Part shown: positions 52,952 to 62,557 of the stretch, piece after piece
Numbering within the stretch: position 1 is the first letter of the stretch
How the letters are laid out: each line of letters starts with the position of its first letter
NCBI GenBank assembly: GCA_018604165.1
Contig: CP075895.1
Coordinates: forward strand, 2,661,001-2,725,000
DNA: 64,000 nt
Direction of reading: 5' to 3'
Source: Chitinophagaceae bacterium LGM1
GTDB taxonomy: Bacteria > Bacteroidota > Bacteroidia > Chitinophagales > Chitinophagaceae
Notes under the pieces: model-generated
Database searches by the model: none
Told to the model about the DNA's origin: nothing
What the model saw: the letters and a program-made list of their open reading frames with translations, nothing else
Translations under genes and position numbers: made by a program

Positions 52952-55117
52952 CTACGCATCTTTCATCCACTGATAATGCGCTTGCGCTATCCTAATATCG
53001 CCATAAGAATATTCTTCGGGCAGTAAATCTTTTATCGGTTTAGATGCAATGGTTTGCCCTGTTTGCTTTATCAAAGCTACAATAGTATCGAGCTTCTCTT
53101 TACCAATCAACTTAACAGCGCTTAATTCACCACTTGTTATGAAAGGCATCAGGTGGTTTTCTATTGTACTGACAGCCATACCACGCTTGGCAGCAATGTC
53201 TGCAATGTCATAACCCTCTTTAAACAAATCGAAACTGGCACGTTGTGTACTGTTTACAGTTGGCTTGTTGGGTTTTGCAGCACGTTCTCGCTTGGGTACT
53301 TTTAGCTGTATTTTGGTTTCCAGATTATTGGTAGCTGCATATTGCTGTAGCACCTTCATAAATGCTGGACCATATTTGCCTACTTTATAATCGCCAAAGC
53401 CAGATATACGGCGCAGGCCATCAAAACTCAACGGCAAGTATGTTGCCATATCCAGCAAAGTATTATCGCCCACTATAATGTAGGCTGGCACATTTTCCTG
53501 CTCGGCTATTTCACGTCGCACTTCTTTCAGCTCCTGTAGCAAATCAGCATGGTGTTGCGGTGCTGTACTGATGCTTGCTGTTTCTTCTTTCGGCTTCTTC
53601 ATCACCAGCGTCACTTCCAACTCGCCACGCAATATGCGGCGGCTGGTTTCATTCAGTTTCAACGCAGGAAATGCTGCATCCTCAACATCCACCAATCGCT
53701 GTTGCAGCATCTGCTTCACTATCACTTGCCATTCATCTTTCTTCAAGTCCTTACCTATGCCGTAGGTCTTTATCTCTTTATGTTCGGGTATTATCTTCGC
53801 GCTGTTTGAGCCTCGCAAAAAATCTATCAGGTAATCGGCACCGTATCGCTCTCCTGTTCTTGTTACTGCCGATAGTAGTTTTTGTGCTTCTACAGTAGCA
53901 GTACGATGTTCAAGATTGCTCAAGCAATAATCGCAACTGCCACAATACGCTGGTGCACGCTCGCCAAAGTATTCCAGCATATACTGTCTTCGGCACCCAT
54001 CATGCTCTGCAAATTCTTTCATTTGCAGCAGCTTTTTCTTCATCACATTGGTTTGCTCTGCATTGCCCTCTACCGCTATAAAACGCATCAACTTACCAAT
54101 ATCGCCCGATGAGTAATAGAGTATCGCATCGCTCTTCAAGCCGTCCCTACCAGCACGTCCAGTTTCCTGATAATAACTTTCCATGTTTTTAGGCACATCA
54201 TGGTGCAAAACAAAACGCACATTGGGCTTGTCTATACCCATGCCAAAAGCTATGGTAGCTACAATGATTTTGATATTGTCTTTCTGAAATGCTTCCTGCA
54301 CTTTGGCACGCTCATCGCTGCCCATACCCGCATGATAGTATGCTGCTTCATAGCCCACTTCTTTCAGTTTAGCTGCAATACTCTCCGTACTTGCTCTCGA
54401 TAGCGTATAAATAATACCGCTATCGTTTCGGTGTTTATCTAAGTAGTGTATTATCTGCTCAAACGCTTTTCGTTTAGGCTGTATATAGTAGCTGATATTA
54501 GCACGATTGAAAGACGAGATAAATACCTGTGGCTGTTGCAACGCCAGCTTATCTACTATATCTTTTTGGGTAATGTTATCTGCACTGGCCGTTAAGGCTA
54601 TAACAGGCACGGTTGGAAAATGTTGCTTCAATGCCGCAAGCCCCAGATACTCTGGCCTGAAATCATGCCCCCATTGCGATATACAATGTGCCTCGTCTAT
54701 CGCAAACAGATTACAAGGCAATGTGCTGAGGAAATTCACAAACTGCATACCGCTGGCAAATAGACGTTCAGGAGCAAGATATAAGAGTTTTATTTCGCCG
54801 TTTCGTACGGCAGTGATAATGTGGTTTTGCTCAGTATTACTGAGTGTTGAGTTGAGAAAAGCAGCACGAATACCATTTGCCTGCAATGCATCTACTTGGT
54901 CTTTCATCAACGCTATCAGTGGAGATATGACTATTGTTAGCCCATCGAGCAACACAGCAGGCAATTGATAGCAAATAGACTTACCACCACCTGTTGGCAT
55001 AATAGCCATCACATCTTTTCCTTGCAACACAGCTTCAATAATGGGTTGCTGGTTGAGTCGAAAATTATCGTAGCCAAAAAAATGTTTTAACGCGCGGTGA
55101 ATGGGATATTGCTTCAT
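52952..55117 (-). CDS. recQ: ATP-dependent DNA helicase RecQ
   Basis: 721 residues. Helicase motifs in order: FRLNQQPII (motif 0), MPTGGGKS (I), SPLIALMKDQ, DEAHCISQWGHDFRPEY (II), LTASA (III), GMGIDKPNVRFVLHHD and QETGRAGRDG (VI). A zinc site follows (CRRQYMLEYFG, CGSCDYC), then the winged helix and an HRDC domain (LLDMATYLPLS). The C-terminal extension carries FDLFKEGYDIADIAAKRGM, a helix-turn-helix common in Bacteroidota RecQ. It unwinds DNA in repair and fork restart. The start overlaps the hldE stop by one base. Confidence 0.95.
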   Translation of the reverse strand: MKQYPIHRALKHFFGYDNFRLNQQPIIEAVLQGKDVMAIMPTGGGKSICYQLPAVLLDGLTIVISPLIALMKDQVDALQANGIRAAFLNSTLSNTEQNHIITAVRNGEIKLLYLAPERLFASGMQFVNFLSTLPCNLFAIDEAHCISQWGHDFRPEYLGLAALKQHFPTVPVIALTASADNITQKDIVDKLALQQPQVFISSFNRANISYYIQPKRKAFEQIIHYLDKHRNDSGIIYTLSRASTESIAAKLKEVGYEAAYYHAGMGSDERAKVQEAFQKDNIKIIVATIAFGMGIDKPNVRFVLHHDVPKNMESYYQETGRAGRDGLKSDAILYYSSGDIGKLMRFIAVEGNAEQTNVMKKKLLQMKEFAEHDGCRRQYMLEYFGERAPAYCGSCDYCLSNLEHRTATVEAQKLLSAVTRTGERYGADYLIDFLRGSNSAKIIPEHKEIKTYGIGKDLKKDEWQVIVKQMLQQRLVDVEDAAFPALKLNETSRRILRGELEVTLVMKKPKEETASISTAPQHHADLLQELKEVRREIAEQENVPAYIIVGDNTLLDMATYLPLSFDGLRRISGFGDYKVGKYGPAFMKVLQQYAATNNLETKIQLKVPKRERAAKPNKPTVNSTQRASFDLFKEGYDIADIAAKRGMAVSTIENHLMPFITSGELSAVKLIGKEKLDTIVALIKQTGQTIASKPIKDLLPEEYSYGDIRIAQAHYQWMKDA

Positions 55118-56115
55118 CAGGCAGTCGTTAATACACGTTCACACTCTTGCAGCAATGCTGCTTTATCTATCGGCACTACACCTACATGCTCGCAAACCAA
55201 GCCACCTGCTATGTTCGATGCCTCTGCCATCAGGTGGGCATCTTTTGTAAGTGCATACATAACAGATGCAGTAGCTATCACCGTATCACCTGCACCGCTT
55301 ACGTCTTTTATATCGCGCTTGTGTGTGGGTATCAATGCAGATGTACCATCGTTATAATAAACTCCTTTTTCGGATAAAGTGATGAACGTTACACTATGTT
55401 GCAGTGCCTTGTGCAGTGCCGTATGTGCAGCATCCAGTTCAGTCTTATCAACGCTTACTACATCCATATCCAATCCCTCTCTTACTTCTTTCAAGTTGGG
55501 CTTGAAGATGGTTACATTCTTATATGCAAGAAAGTTTTTCTTCTTAGGGTCAACAGTTGTGATGATACCTAAATGATTACAATGTTGTACTATTTTATGT
55601 ATCACGTTTTCTTTCAGCACACCTTTGTTGTAGTCTTCAAATATCACTACCTGTGGCTTTTCTATTTGCAGGTAGCGCATCACCATATCTATAAAGGGGT
55701 GTTCTTCTTCCGTTGTCAAATCATCGCACACTTCTTCGTCCAGCCGCATCATGTGTTTATCATCTACTATTATGCGTGTCTTAGTAGTTGTAGGGCGATG
55801 ATGACTTTTTACTAGCAACGTAGTATTAATCCCTGCATTATTTGCTAATTGCTCTAATATACTTCCATCATTATCATCACCTACAATGCTGGCAAGGGTA
55901 ACTTTTGTACCTAACGCTATACAGTTGAGTGCTACGTTAGCTGCACCACCTAATCGGTTATCTCTTTTCTTTACCGTAACTATCGGCACAGGTGCTTCGG
56001 GCGACATACGCTCTATCACACCCCATCTGTAGTTATCGAGCATTACATCGCCTATCACCACAACATGCAGTTGTTGCATATCATCAAACAACTTATGCAA
56101 TGCTTGCTTATCCAT
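55117..56115 (-). CDS. hldE: Heptose-7-phosphate kinase (RfaE1/HldE N-domain)
   Basis: 332 residues, kinase domain only, as in two-gene systems; the cytidylyl-type domain fused in E. coli HldE is absent. PfkB-type signatures: VIGDVMLDNYRWGVIERMSP, LGGAANVALN, and DVSGAGDTVIA with the catalytic Asp. It phosphorylates D-glycero-beta-D-manno-heptose 7-phosphate at C1 for ADP-heptose, used in LPS core. It overlaps the permease gene by eight bases. Confidence 0.9.
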   Translation of the reverse strand: MDKQALHKLFDDMQQLHVVVIGDVMLDNYRWGVIERMSPEAPVPIVTVKKRDNRLGGAANVALNCIALGTKVTLASIVGDDNDGSILEQLANNAGINTTLLVKSHHRPTTTKTRIIVDDKHMMRLDEEVCDDLTTEEEHPFIDMVMRYLQIEKPQVVIFEDYNKGVLKENVIHKIVQHCNHLGIITTVDPKKKNFLAYKNVTIFKPNLKEVREGLDMDVVSVDKTELDAAHTALHKALQHSVTFITLSEKGVYYNDGTSALIPTHKRDIKDVSGAGDTVIATASVMYALTKDAHLMAEASNIAGGLVCEHVGVVPIDKAALLQECERVLTTA

Positions 56116-57550
56116 TCGCCTTTTTACCTTTCTTATCCAGATATAAATATATCGGTATGCCTATCAATACAATTATCAACCCGGGCCATGTATATTCCGG
56201 CTTATATTTCAGTAGCACTACACAAATAAATGATGCAAGGAAAATATAAATCAACGGTATTACTGGGTAGCCAAATGCTTTGTACGGTCTTGGCATATCA
56301 GGTTGTGTTTTGCGCAATTTGAAAATACCCGCTATGGTTAGTGCATAAAATAACAGCACTGTGAAAATGATGAAGTCTAGCAGATTACCATATTGCCCGC
56401 TAAGGCAAAGAACACAAGCCCAAATACACTGCATCCACAATGCTTTGGCGGGTACGCCTTTATCATTTAGCTTACCCGCAGCGGGCAGAAACAAACCGTC
56501 TTTTGCCATGGTATAATATACACGCGCGCCGGATAATATCAAGCCATTATTGCACCCGAATGTAGATACCATTATCAGTAGTGCTATAATAACCGTGCCT
56601 GCACCACCAAATATTTTGAGTGCTGCTGCCAGTGCTACCCTGTCAGACGGGGCATTGGCTATCTCACTAATGCTCATTACGTTCAGGTACATAAAGTTCA
56701 TAGACACATACAGCAGCGTTACCACTACCGTACCTATAAACAAACTCAAGCCTATATTACGTTCAGGCTTTTTTATTTCGCCAGCTATAAATGTTACGTT
56801 ATTCCATGCATCGCTCGAAAACAGTGCGCCCACCATCGCAACACATAGCGCAGCAACAAGCCCCATACCCGAAAGGCTTTCGTGGCTGATGACATCTGCA
56901 CCCGTAGTTATCTTCTTTGCATACCATGCATCTGTCCAGTTTGCAGTCCATATACTACCATCATTAACCAACGCAAACCCAAAGACCACCAATGCCGCCA
57001 TAGCCAGTATTTTGGCACTGGTAAAGATGAACTGTATCCACTTGGCATTTTTCACACCACGTGTGTTGATGTAGGTAAGCAATATGATGGTAGCTAAACC
57101 CGTAAGCTGGGCAGCTGTTATTTTAAAATCGGTGATGGGTCCCAGTTTCATAGGGCCTGCTAATATATTTTCCTCACCAAGGCTTGGTATCAGATAGCCG
57201 GTAAACTTACCAAAGCCTACACCTACCGCTGCTATCGTACCTGTTTGTATCACGGCAAAGAAAGCCCAGCCGTACAAGAAGCCATACATTTTGCCGAAGG
57301 CTTCTCGCAGATATACATACTGCCCCCCTGCTTGCGGGTACATACCACTTAGTTCGCCATAGCTTAATGCGGCAGAAAGGGTGATGAAGCCTGATACCAA
57401 CCAAACCACCACCAGCCATCCAGCACTACCTACATTGCGGGCTATGTCTGCACTTACAATAAATATGCCTGAGCCTATCATGGAGCCTATTACCAATAGT
57501 GCCCCATCCGTTAGTGTCAGCGAACGTTGAAAAGAAGACTTGTTTTCCAA
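56108..57550 (-). CDS. APC-family amino acid permease
   Basis: 480 residues with about twelve spans. IGSMIGSGIFIVSADIA near the start is the substrate-binding unwound helix of the APC family, and LSGMYPQAGGQYVYLREAFG is the second helix motif. It imports or exchanges amino acids; the specific one is unknown. It lies 24 bases after ompH and overlaps hldE, within the ompH-recQ operon. Confidence 0.88.
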   Translation of the reverse strand: MENKSSFQRSLTLTDGALLVIGSMIGSGIFIVSADIARNVGSAGWLVVVWLVSGFITLSAALSYGELSGMYPQAGGQYVYLREAFGKMYGFLYGWAFFAVIQTGTIAAVGVGFGKFTGYLIPSLGEENILAGPMKLGPITDFKITAAQLTGLATIILLTYINTRGVKNAKWIQFIFTSAKILAMAALVVFGFALVNDGSIWTANWTDAWYAKKITTGADVISHESLSGMGLVAALCVAMVGALFSSDAWNNVTFIAGEIKKPERNIGLSLFIGTVVVTLLYVSMNFMYLNVMSISEIANAPSDRVALAAALKIFGGAGTVIIALLIMVSTFGCNNGLILSGARVYYTMAKDGLFLPAAGKLNDKGVPAKALWMQCIWACVLCLSGQYGNLLDFIIFTVLLFYALTIAGIFKLRKTQPDMPRPYKAFGYPVIPLIYIFLASFICVVLLKYKPEYTWPGLIIVLIGIPIYLYLDKKGKKANG

Positions 57551-57574
57551 GCAGCAGTTATTTTCAGAAAAATA

Positions 57575-58183
57575 CTATTTTTTCTTCTCTGCAGGCTGCG
57601 GAATATTTTTAGATGCTTCATTCATGGCTTTTATTACATCTTCTGTAATATCCAAAGCCTTGTCAGCATACATAATAGTACCATTTTTGGTATAAGAGAG
57701 TATGTAGTCGTAACGCTTGTCTTTATTGTATTCTGCCAATACTTTATCTAATTGCTCCTGTAGCGTTTTATTAAACTCTTCCTGCTCTTTCATCAACTGT
57801 ACTGTCAGCGCTTCTTCTCTTGTTTTCAGGCTTTGTTCCATCTGCATCAGGCGTTTGCCTATGCTTTGTTGCTCGGCTTCCGTCATGGTACCCGCCTGTG
57901 CTTTACGCTGTGCGGCAGCATAATCATTTTGTAATTGTTGAGCGCTACGTTCCAATTCGCCTTTCATAGCGTCTTGCCTTGCTTCAAATTTTTTGCGTTG
58001 GTCTTTCAGGTATTCGTACTTCGACTCTAAAGTATCTATGTTTACGTATGCTATTCTGGTTGTAGTAGCAGTAGTAGCTGTCGTGTTGCCTTGTGCAGGC
58101 TTATTGCTGCCTTGTTTCATAAAAAACAATGTAGCAACACCTGCCAATGCCAGTATGCTGAGTATTGTAGAAAGATTTTTCAT
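57575..58183 (-). CDS. OmpH/Skp-family periplasmic chaperone
   Basis: 202 residues. The N-terminal segment LSILALAGVATLFFM is a signal or anchor; a TQ-rich linker precedes IAYVNIDTLESKYEYLKD, the OmpH start, and a long coiled coil (about 60-170) with many E, K and Q. Skp-like proteins hold unfolded outer-membrane proteins during transit. First gene of the operon with the permease, hldE and recQ. Its promoter element is at 58209. Confidence 0.85.
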   Translation of the reverse strand: MKNLSTILSILALAGVATLFFMKQGSNKPAQGNTTATTATTTRIAYVNIDTLESKYEYLKDQRKKFEARQDAMKGELERSAQQLQNDYAAAQRKAQAGTMTEAEQQSIGKRLMQMEQSLKTREEALTVQLMKEQEEFNKTLQEQLDKVLAEYNKDKRYDYILSYTKNGTIMYADKALDITEDVIKAMNEASKNIPQPAEKKK

Positions 58184-58208
58184 TTCTTTTAGGTTGATTA
58201 TTGTGCAG

Positions 58209-58216
58209 CAAAAGTA
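58209..58216 (-). promoter_or_regulatory. -7 element before ompH
   Basis: On the minus strand TACTTTTG, 25 bases before the ompH start. No -33 TTG is clear. It lies beyond the tonB terminator, so ompH is probably independent of tonB. Confidence 0.45.
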
Positions 58217-58280
58217 ATATCAATTGCGGCAGTTTCCACCATCGTTCTTTCTTAAATCTTTGGTAATATCCTGAAAACGA

Positions 58281-58310
58281 AAAGGCTATTTCATTGCTGA
58301 AATAGCCTTT
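58281..58310 (-). terminator. Intrinsic terminator after tonB
   Basis: AAAGGCTATTTCA (58281-58293) and TGAAATAGCCTTT (58298-58310) pair perfectly over 13 bases with a four-base loop, 21 bases after the tonB stop. Confidence 0.9.
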
Positions 58311-58331
58311 AATTGCTAAATTATCTTCCTG

Positions 58332-59123
58332 TTACTCGAGCCTGAACGTTATAGGCTGCGTATAGTATACTTTTACAGGGCGGCCATTTTGCTTGCCGGG
58401 TTTCCATTTCGGCATATTTGACACTACGCGGATGGCTTCTTCTTCCAGTCCTGCACCCAATTTTTTACCTACAACTCTGGCATCAGAAATGCTCCCATCT
58501 TCGCTTACTACAAACTGCACTGCAAGGCGACCTTCTATGTTATTCTCTTTAGCTGCATCCGGATACCTAAGATTCTTACTCAGGTATTCATTCACGTTAT
58601 AAGGTGGTTCAGGCATCTGCTCCACATACTTAAAGATTTCCTGAGCAGGTGCTTCTACCACACCTGTACCAGGGTTCTCAACTATTGGTGCATCTATTGC
58701 ATTCGGGTCACCTTCCTGCGTTTTGATACCCACATTGGTTATTTCCTGTTGTTCAGGTGGTTTTTCATCTTCTTTCACCTCTTCATCCTTCTTAATAACC
58801 GGTGGTGTAAATTTTACCGTTGGCTTTACCGGTGGTGGCGGTGGTGGTGGTGGCGGTGGTGGTGGTTTTTTCGGATCAATTGGTGGTGGCTCTGCCAGTT
58901 GCACTTCTTTCATCATGGCAACTTCTTTCTTTGCATTATTTTTCAATGCACTCGCCACCAACGAACCGGATACAATCAACCCTACCACACCAATAACGAT
59001 GATACCCGCATTGCGCATACGTGTTGGGTATTTCTTGCGCAACTCGTAGCCACCGTATGCTTTGTTACGTCCCTCGAATAATATATCGAGGTAGTCGCTG
59101 TTGAGTATTTTATTAATATCCAT
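58332..59123 (-). CDS. tonB: Energy transducer TonB
   Basis: 263 residues. A cytoplasmic N-terminus with RNKAYGGYELRKKYPTRM, a membrane span (GIIVIGVVGLIVSGSLV, about 39-55), a proline-rich stretch with twelve prolines in a row (about residues 87-98), a Glu/Lys region, and the C-terminal TonB domain with LRYPDAAKENNIEGRLAVQF and PITFRLE at the very end. It couples the inner-membrane proton gradient to outer-membrane receptors. Last gene of the exbB-exbD-exbD-tonB operon. Confidence 0.94.
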   Translation of the reverse strand: MDINKILNSDYLDILFEGRNKAYGGYELRKKYPTRMRNAGIIVIGVVGLIVSGSLVASALKNNAKKEVAMMKEVQLAEPPPIDPKKPPPPPPPPPPPPVKPTVKFTPPVIKKDEEVKEDEKPPEQQEITNVGIKTQEGDPNAIDAPIVENPGTGVVEAPAQEIFKYVEQMPEPPYNVNEYLSKNLRYPDAAKENNIEGRLAVQFVVSEDGSISDARVVGKKLGAGLEEEAIRVVSNMPKWKPGKQNGRPVKVYYTQPITFRLE

Positions 59124-59181
59124 TTTAATAGTTCTTTTTTAATTAGATGTACAATTGCTCATTTTCCATAAAACAGGTTCA

Positions 59182-59772
59182 TTATAAACCATTAGCCTGT
59201 TCTGTAGCTGTTATGAATTCTTTATCTACATCTGTAATATCAACTATTGCATACACCCTCACATCGTTAATACTCATTTCATCGAGTATGTTCACAAGGT
59301 CTTCGTACGTGCTTGTAACATCGGGCTTGATGATGATGGTAGCTTGATCTTTAGCACCTAAAGCACCGCTACGTTTCATGTCTTCAACCATCTTCTTCTT
59401 GTTGATGAGCACATCACGTATACCATCCTTAGGTCTGAAGTAGGTTACTTTTACCTCTGGTGGCTTTGTTGCATCATCGCCTATACCTTCGTAGTAATAA
59501 ATACGATGGTTTTTACTCAACAATACAGATACCACAGTACTGGCCTTTATTTTAGTCTGTTCTTCTTCTTTTATCTGCTCGTCCTTATAAGGCATGTTTA
59601 TCTGCATGGTCTTTGGCTTCGACAAGGTTGTTGTAAACATGAAGAATGTTATCAACAAAAAGCCTAAGTCCACCATTGGCGTGAGGTCAACACGCGTAGA
59701 AAGTTTCTTGCCTTTCTTGACCCCCGGGCCTTTCTTATGCCCCCCCTTGGAGGAGGTATCCATTTCAGCCAT
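59182..59772 (-). CDS. exbD: ExbD-like biopolymer transport protein (second copy)
   Basis: 196 residues. A lysine-rich N-terminus with TRVDLTPMVDLGFLLITFFMF, where the Asp in the membrane span carries protons, followed by a periplasmic domain with ATIIIKPDVTSTYEDLVNIL. It forms the proton-driven stator with ExbB. Its length and C-terminal part differ from the copy upstream. 69 bases separate the two exbD genes. Confidence 0.9.
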   Translation of the reverse strand: MAEMDTSSKGGHKKGPGVKKGKKLSTRVDLTPMVDLGFLLITFFMFTTTLSKPKTMQINMPYKDEQIKEEEQTKIKASTVVSVLLSKNHRIYYYEGIGDDATKPPEVKVTYFRPKDGIRDVLINKKKMVEDMKRSGALGAKDQATIIIKPDVTSTYEDLVNILDEMSINDVRVYAIVDITDVDKEFITATEQANGL

Positions 59773-59840
59773 GGAATATCTTTTATTTAGTTAAATAATA
59801 TTTTTTGTCGGTTATTGCCAAAGCAATAACATATCAATCA

Positions 59841-60500
59841 TTAATTCGTTCCACCACCATTCTTTATGTCAAATGCGGCAGTACCCGGAGGTACAGCTTT
59901 AAGTCCGGTAATCAGGTTGAACTTAAAAATCTTCCAACCTTCCAGCGTTTTGATTACTTTCTTTATTTCAGGATAAGCAGCTTTACCGTCTGCTTTGATG
60001 GTAATACGCAATTGAGGGTTTGTATTCCTTGCAAGACGTATCCACGCACCCAGTTCATTCTTGTCAGACGATACAGTTGTATCCGTTGGGATGCCCGTAG
60101 TCGTCTTATCGAATGTTTTTTGTTGTTCCGGGTCTGCAGCTAAGTATGATTTTAACTGATTGAATGGTGCGCCAACAGATGCACCTAATGCAAATGCATT
60201 GATTTCCTGTGGCGATAACCCAAGTTTCTTCTCATCGTTCAAAGCTGTAATAAGGTCTTTACGTACAATTTGGTTATCGATAGAGAAAAACAACCTACCT
60301 GCCGGGTCAATCGTTATCATCATGATGTCCTTGTCTGGCAAGGGTATCTCCGATATTGAATTAGGCGTGGTAACCATTACTGGCTCCTCGGGCTTGAATT
60401 TTGTTGCCAACATAAAGAAGGTAAGCAGCAGGAACGCCACATCACACATCGCAGTCATATCTACGCTGGTACCCTTCCTTGGCATTTTTACTTTTGGCAT
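59841..60500 (-). CDS. exbD: ExbD-like biopolymer transport protein (first copy)
   Basis: 219 residues. SVDMTAMCDVAFLLLTFFML holds the membrane span with the conserved Asp; the periplasmic domain is large, with an insert (GASVGAPFNQLKSYLAADPE) before LRITIKADGKAAYPEIKKVI. The double exbD arrangement is common in Bacteroidota; the two subunits may form a mixed dimer in one ExbB ring. It follows exbB by 78 bases. Confidence 0.9.
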   Translation of the reverse strand: MPKVKMPRKGTSVDMTAMCDVAFLLLTFFMLATKFKPEEPVMVTTPNSISEIPLPDKDIMMITIDPAGRLFFSIDNQIVRKDLITALNDEKKLGLSPQEINAFALGASVGAPFNQLKSYLAADPEQQKTFDKTTTGIPTDTTVSSDKNELGAWIRLARNTNPQLRITIKADGKAAYPEIKKVIKTLEGWKIFKFNLITGLKAVPPGTAAFDIKNGGGTN

Positions 60501-60578
60501 CTCTTAATATTTTTCTTCAACTGTTAGTAATTAAGACTCTCGATGGCGGTTTTTCCATAAAACCACTTAGAAATACGA

Positions 60579-61409
60579 TTACTTGTAGTTAGAAGCGAAG
60601 CTCTGTGTCAGTGTGAAACCGCTTTCGTCAATACCGAATGTGATACCGTCTATCATAGTAGTAAAGAAGTTGTACGCTACAATAGCTAAGAATGATGTAC
60701 CGATACCGATAGCCGTGTTAATCAGGGCTTCAGAGATACCAGATGCCAGTGCTGCAGCATCAGGCGCACCCGCCGTTGCCATGGCAGCAAATGAACGTAT
60801 CATACCTAATACCGTACCGAACAGACCCAAAAGCGTAGCTACTGATGCGATAGTAGACAAGAATACGAGGTTCTTTTCCAGCATTGGCAGTTCCAACGCA
60901 GTGGCTTCTTCTACTTCTTTCTGTATGCTCAATACCTTTTGGTCAGTAGCCAATTCGTGGTTATTAGTCATTTCACGGTATTTCAACAAACCGGCACGCA
61001 TTACGTTACCCACGCTACCTGCTTGCTTGTCGCACTCAGACAGTGCAGCATCTATATTTTTGTTAGCCAAATGATATTGCACTTTACGTACAAATTCAGC
61101 AGGGCTTATTTTACCTTTAGCCTTAACGATAGTCAATGCGCGCTCTACGCAAAACGCTATCAAAATCAGTGCAGATGACATAAGGATAGGTACAACCCAA
61201 CCACCAGAGTACACTGTACCCAAGCCGTTTGCAGGCACGTGTTTTTCCGCATCTTTAAAATTACTTGCTTGCCCGAATACAAGGTGGAACACAAGTTCTG
61301 CTACTGCAATACAAGCTACAACCACCAAAAGGTTTGTCATGAAGTTGCTTGAATTCTTTGGTTTGCCCGCTTGAGATGACGGTTTTGCGGCTGCTTTTAC
61401 TTCTGCCAT
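60579..61409 (-). CDS. exbB: ExbB/TolQ-family proton channel
   Basis: 276 residues. A N-terminal span (LLVVVACIAVAELVFHLVFG), a second near residue 80 (WVVPILMSSALILIAFCVE), and the paired C-terminal spans with LVFLSTIASVATLLGLFGTVLGMIRSF and ALINTAIGIGTSFLAIVAYNFF, the channel-forming helices of the family. It forms the ring around the ExbD dimer that powers TonB. First gene of the operon, with a promoter at 61476-61505. Confidence 0.92.
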   Translation of the reverse strand: MAEVKAAAKPSSQAGKPKNSSNFMTNLLVVVACIAVAELVFHLVFGQASNFKDAEKHVPANGLGTVYSGGWVVPILMSSALILIAFCVERALTIVKAKGKISPAEFVRKVQYHLANKNIDAALSECDKQAGSVGNVMRAGLLKYREMTNNHELATDQKVLSIQKEVEEATALELPMLEKNLVFLSTIASVATLLGLFGTVLGMIRSFAAMATAGAPDAAALASGISEALINTAIGIGTSFLAIVAYNFFTTMIDGITFGIDESGFTLTQSFASNYK

Positions 61410-61475
61410 AATGCTGATTTTTATTAGTTTTTACTTTGGTTGATTAATTATTTTAATACATCCTTTGTGTGCCTG

Positions 61476-61505
61476 CAAAGATATAGGTACACTTCAAAAA
61501 AACAA
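61476..61505 (-). promoter_or_regulatory. Promoter of the exbB-tonB operon
   Basis: On the minus strand TTG (61505-61503), 19 bases, TATCTTTG (61483-61476). The leader is about 60 bases. It lies in the 369-base divergent gap (61410-61778) between exbB and ppa, which otherwise holds only the ppa promoter at 61642 and one weak 70-codon frame with no support. Confidence 0.6.
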
Positions 61506-61641
61506 CTTGGGGGTTCATTTTTTCTCACAAACTTAATACTCCTTACAAACCCGTGACAAGCAATGCTTTCAGAAGATTCCGCACCCGCATTTAACGAAAG
61601 GGAGAGGCAAGATATTGCTTTTTTCAGGCAATCGCCAATAG

Positions 61642-61669
61642 TTGATGATGATTTTAACATTTACCTTTG
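61642..61669 (+). promoter_or_regulatory. Promoter of ppa
   Basis: TTG (61642-61644), 17 bases, TACCTTTG (61662-61669). It matches the Bacteroidota consensus and predicts a start near 61676, leaving about 100 bases of leader before the chosen ppa ATG. Confidence 0.6.
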
Positions 61670-61778
61670 TGACGTTTAATAAAACGGCTTACATGTAGCG
61701 TTTTCGGGCATATTATAGGCTGTATTGCTTACTCTAATGCAGAAAACTAAAGTTTACAAACTAAAAAATGACAATCAG

Positions 61779-62321
61779 ATGAATTTCAACCCCTGGCACT
61801 CGGTTAGCTACGGCGAAAATGTACCTGAAAAAGTAAACGCGATTATAGAAATCCCAAAAAACTCGAGGGCGAAGTACGAGCTTGATAAAGAAACCGGCTT
61901 GCTGAAGCTGGACCGCGTTCTTTACTCCTCTGTGTACTACCCTGCCAACTATGGTTTTATACCCCGCACCTATTGCGATGATAAAGACCCGCTGGATATC
62001 CTGGTACTATCGCAAATAGAAATGCAGCCGCTATGCCTTGTAGAAGCCAAAATAATAGGTGTAATGCGGATGCTTGACCAGGGCGAGGCTGATGATAAAC
62101 TGATAGCCGTTTGTGCCAATGATATGAGCGTAGCCCACATGAACGACATCAGCGAACTACCCAGTTACTTTATAGAAGAACTACGCCATTTTTTTGAAGA
62201 GTACAAAAAGCTGGAAAACAAGGTTGTGAAGATAGAAGAGTTTCAAGGTGCGCGCCTTGCCAAAAAAATATTACAACACAGCATTAACGACTACGACGCT
62301 AAATTTGGGCAGATAGGTTAA
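61779..62321 (+). CDS. ppa: Inorganic pyrophosphatase
   Basis: 180 residues of the soluble family I enzyme, which splits pyrophosphate to drive biosynthesis. Starts [16 protein letters not shown]; upstream in-frame ATG (61737) and TTG (61725) would add unrelated residues. [20 protein letters not shown] and [20 protein letters not shown] hold the metal-binding acids, with DPLDILVLS carrying the signature Asp residues. Divergent from exbB; the start lies after an unusually long leader. Confidence 0.94.
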   Translation: MNFNPWHSVSYGENVPEKVNAIIEIPKNSRAKYELDKETGLLKLDRVLYSSVYYPANYGFIPRTYCDDKDPLDILVLSQIEMQPLCLVEAKIIGVMRMLDQGEADDKLIAVCANDMSVAHMNDISELPSYFIEELRHFFEEYKKLENKVVKIEEFQGARLAKKILQHSINDYDAKFGQIG

Positions 62322-62322
62322 A

Positions 62323-62402
62323 ACGGAAATATGGCGATAAGTCAATAAGGTAATGGGGTAATACGGAAATATGGCAATAAGTCAATAAGGTAATAGGTTA
62401 AT
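62323..62402 (+). repeat. Two-copy 40-base tandem repeat after ppa
   Basis: Units 62323-62362 and 62363-62402 match at 37 of 40 positions. Each begins ACGGAAATATGGC and continues with AATAAGGTAAT. They begin right after the ppa stop. Confidence 0.85.
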
Positions 62403-62550
62403 ACTATCTTGTCATTTTATAACAATATAGTGCTGCTCATCCTATTACCTTATTAACCTATTAACTTGTCAACCAGTTACCTTATCAACCTATTAACTTA
62501 TTCGCCAATCAACCTCTTATCTTATTAACCAATTAACTTATTCACTATCT
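62384..62550. repeat. Inverted repeat and degenerate ATTAACCTATT tract
   Basis: AATAAGGTAATAGG (62384-62397) and CCTATTACCTTATT (62441-62454) are perfect complements with a 43-base loop. From there to 62550 the sequence repeats degenerate words such as AACCTATTAACTTATT. No reading frame is supported. It could be a mutated tandem array or a terminator-like region for ppa. Confidence 0.6.
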
Positions 62551-62557
62551 TAACGGC

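Noticed and set aside
58723-59081. Glycine- or tryptophan-rich plus-strand frames opposite tonB
   Set aside because: They are the complement of the tonB proline run and have no start context or domain.
61448-61660. A 70-codon minus-strand frame between exbB and ppa
   Set aside because: It covers the exbB promoter and lacks any domain or signal; it looks like chance.
62323-62550. CRISPR array
   Set aside because: Repeats are degenerate or directly adjacent with no unique spacers, and no cas genes are nearby.
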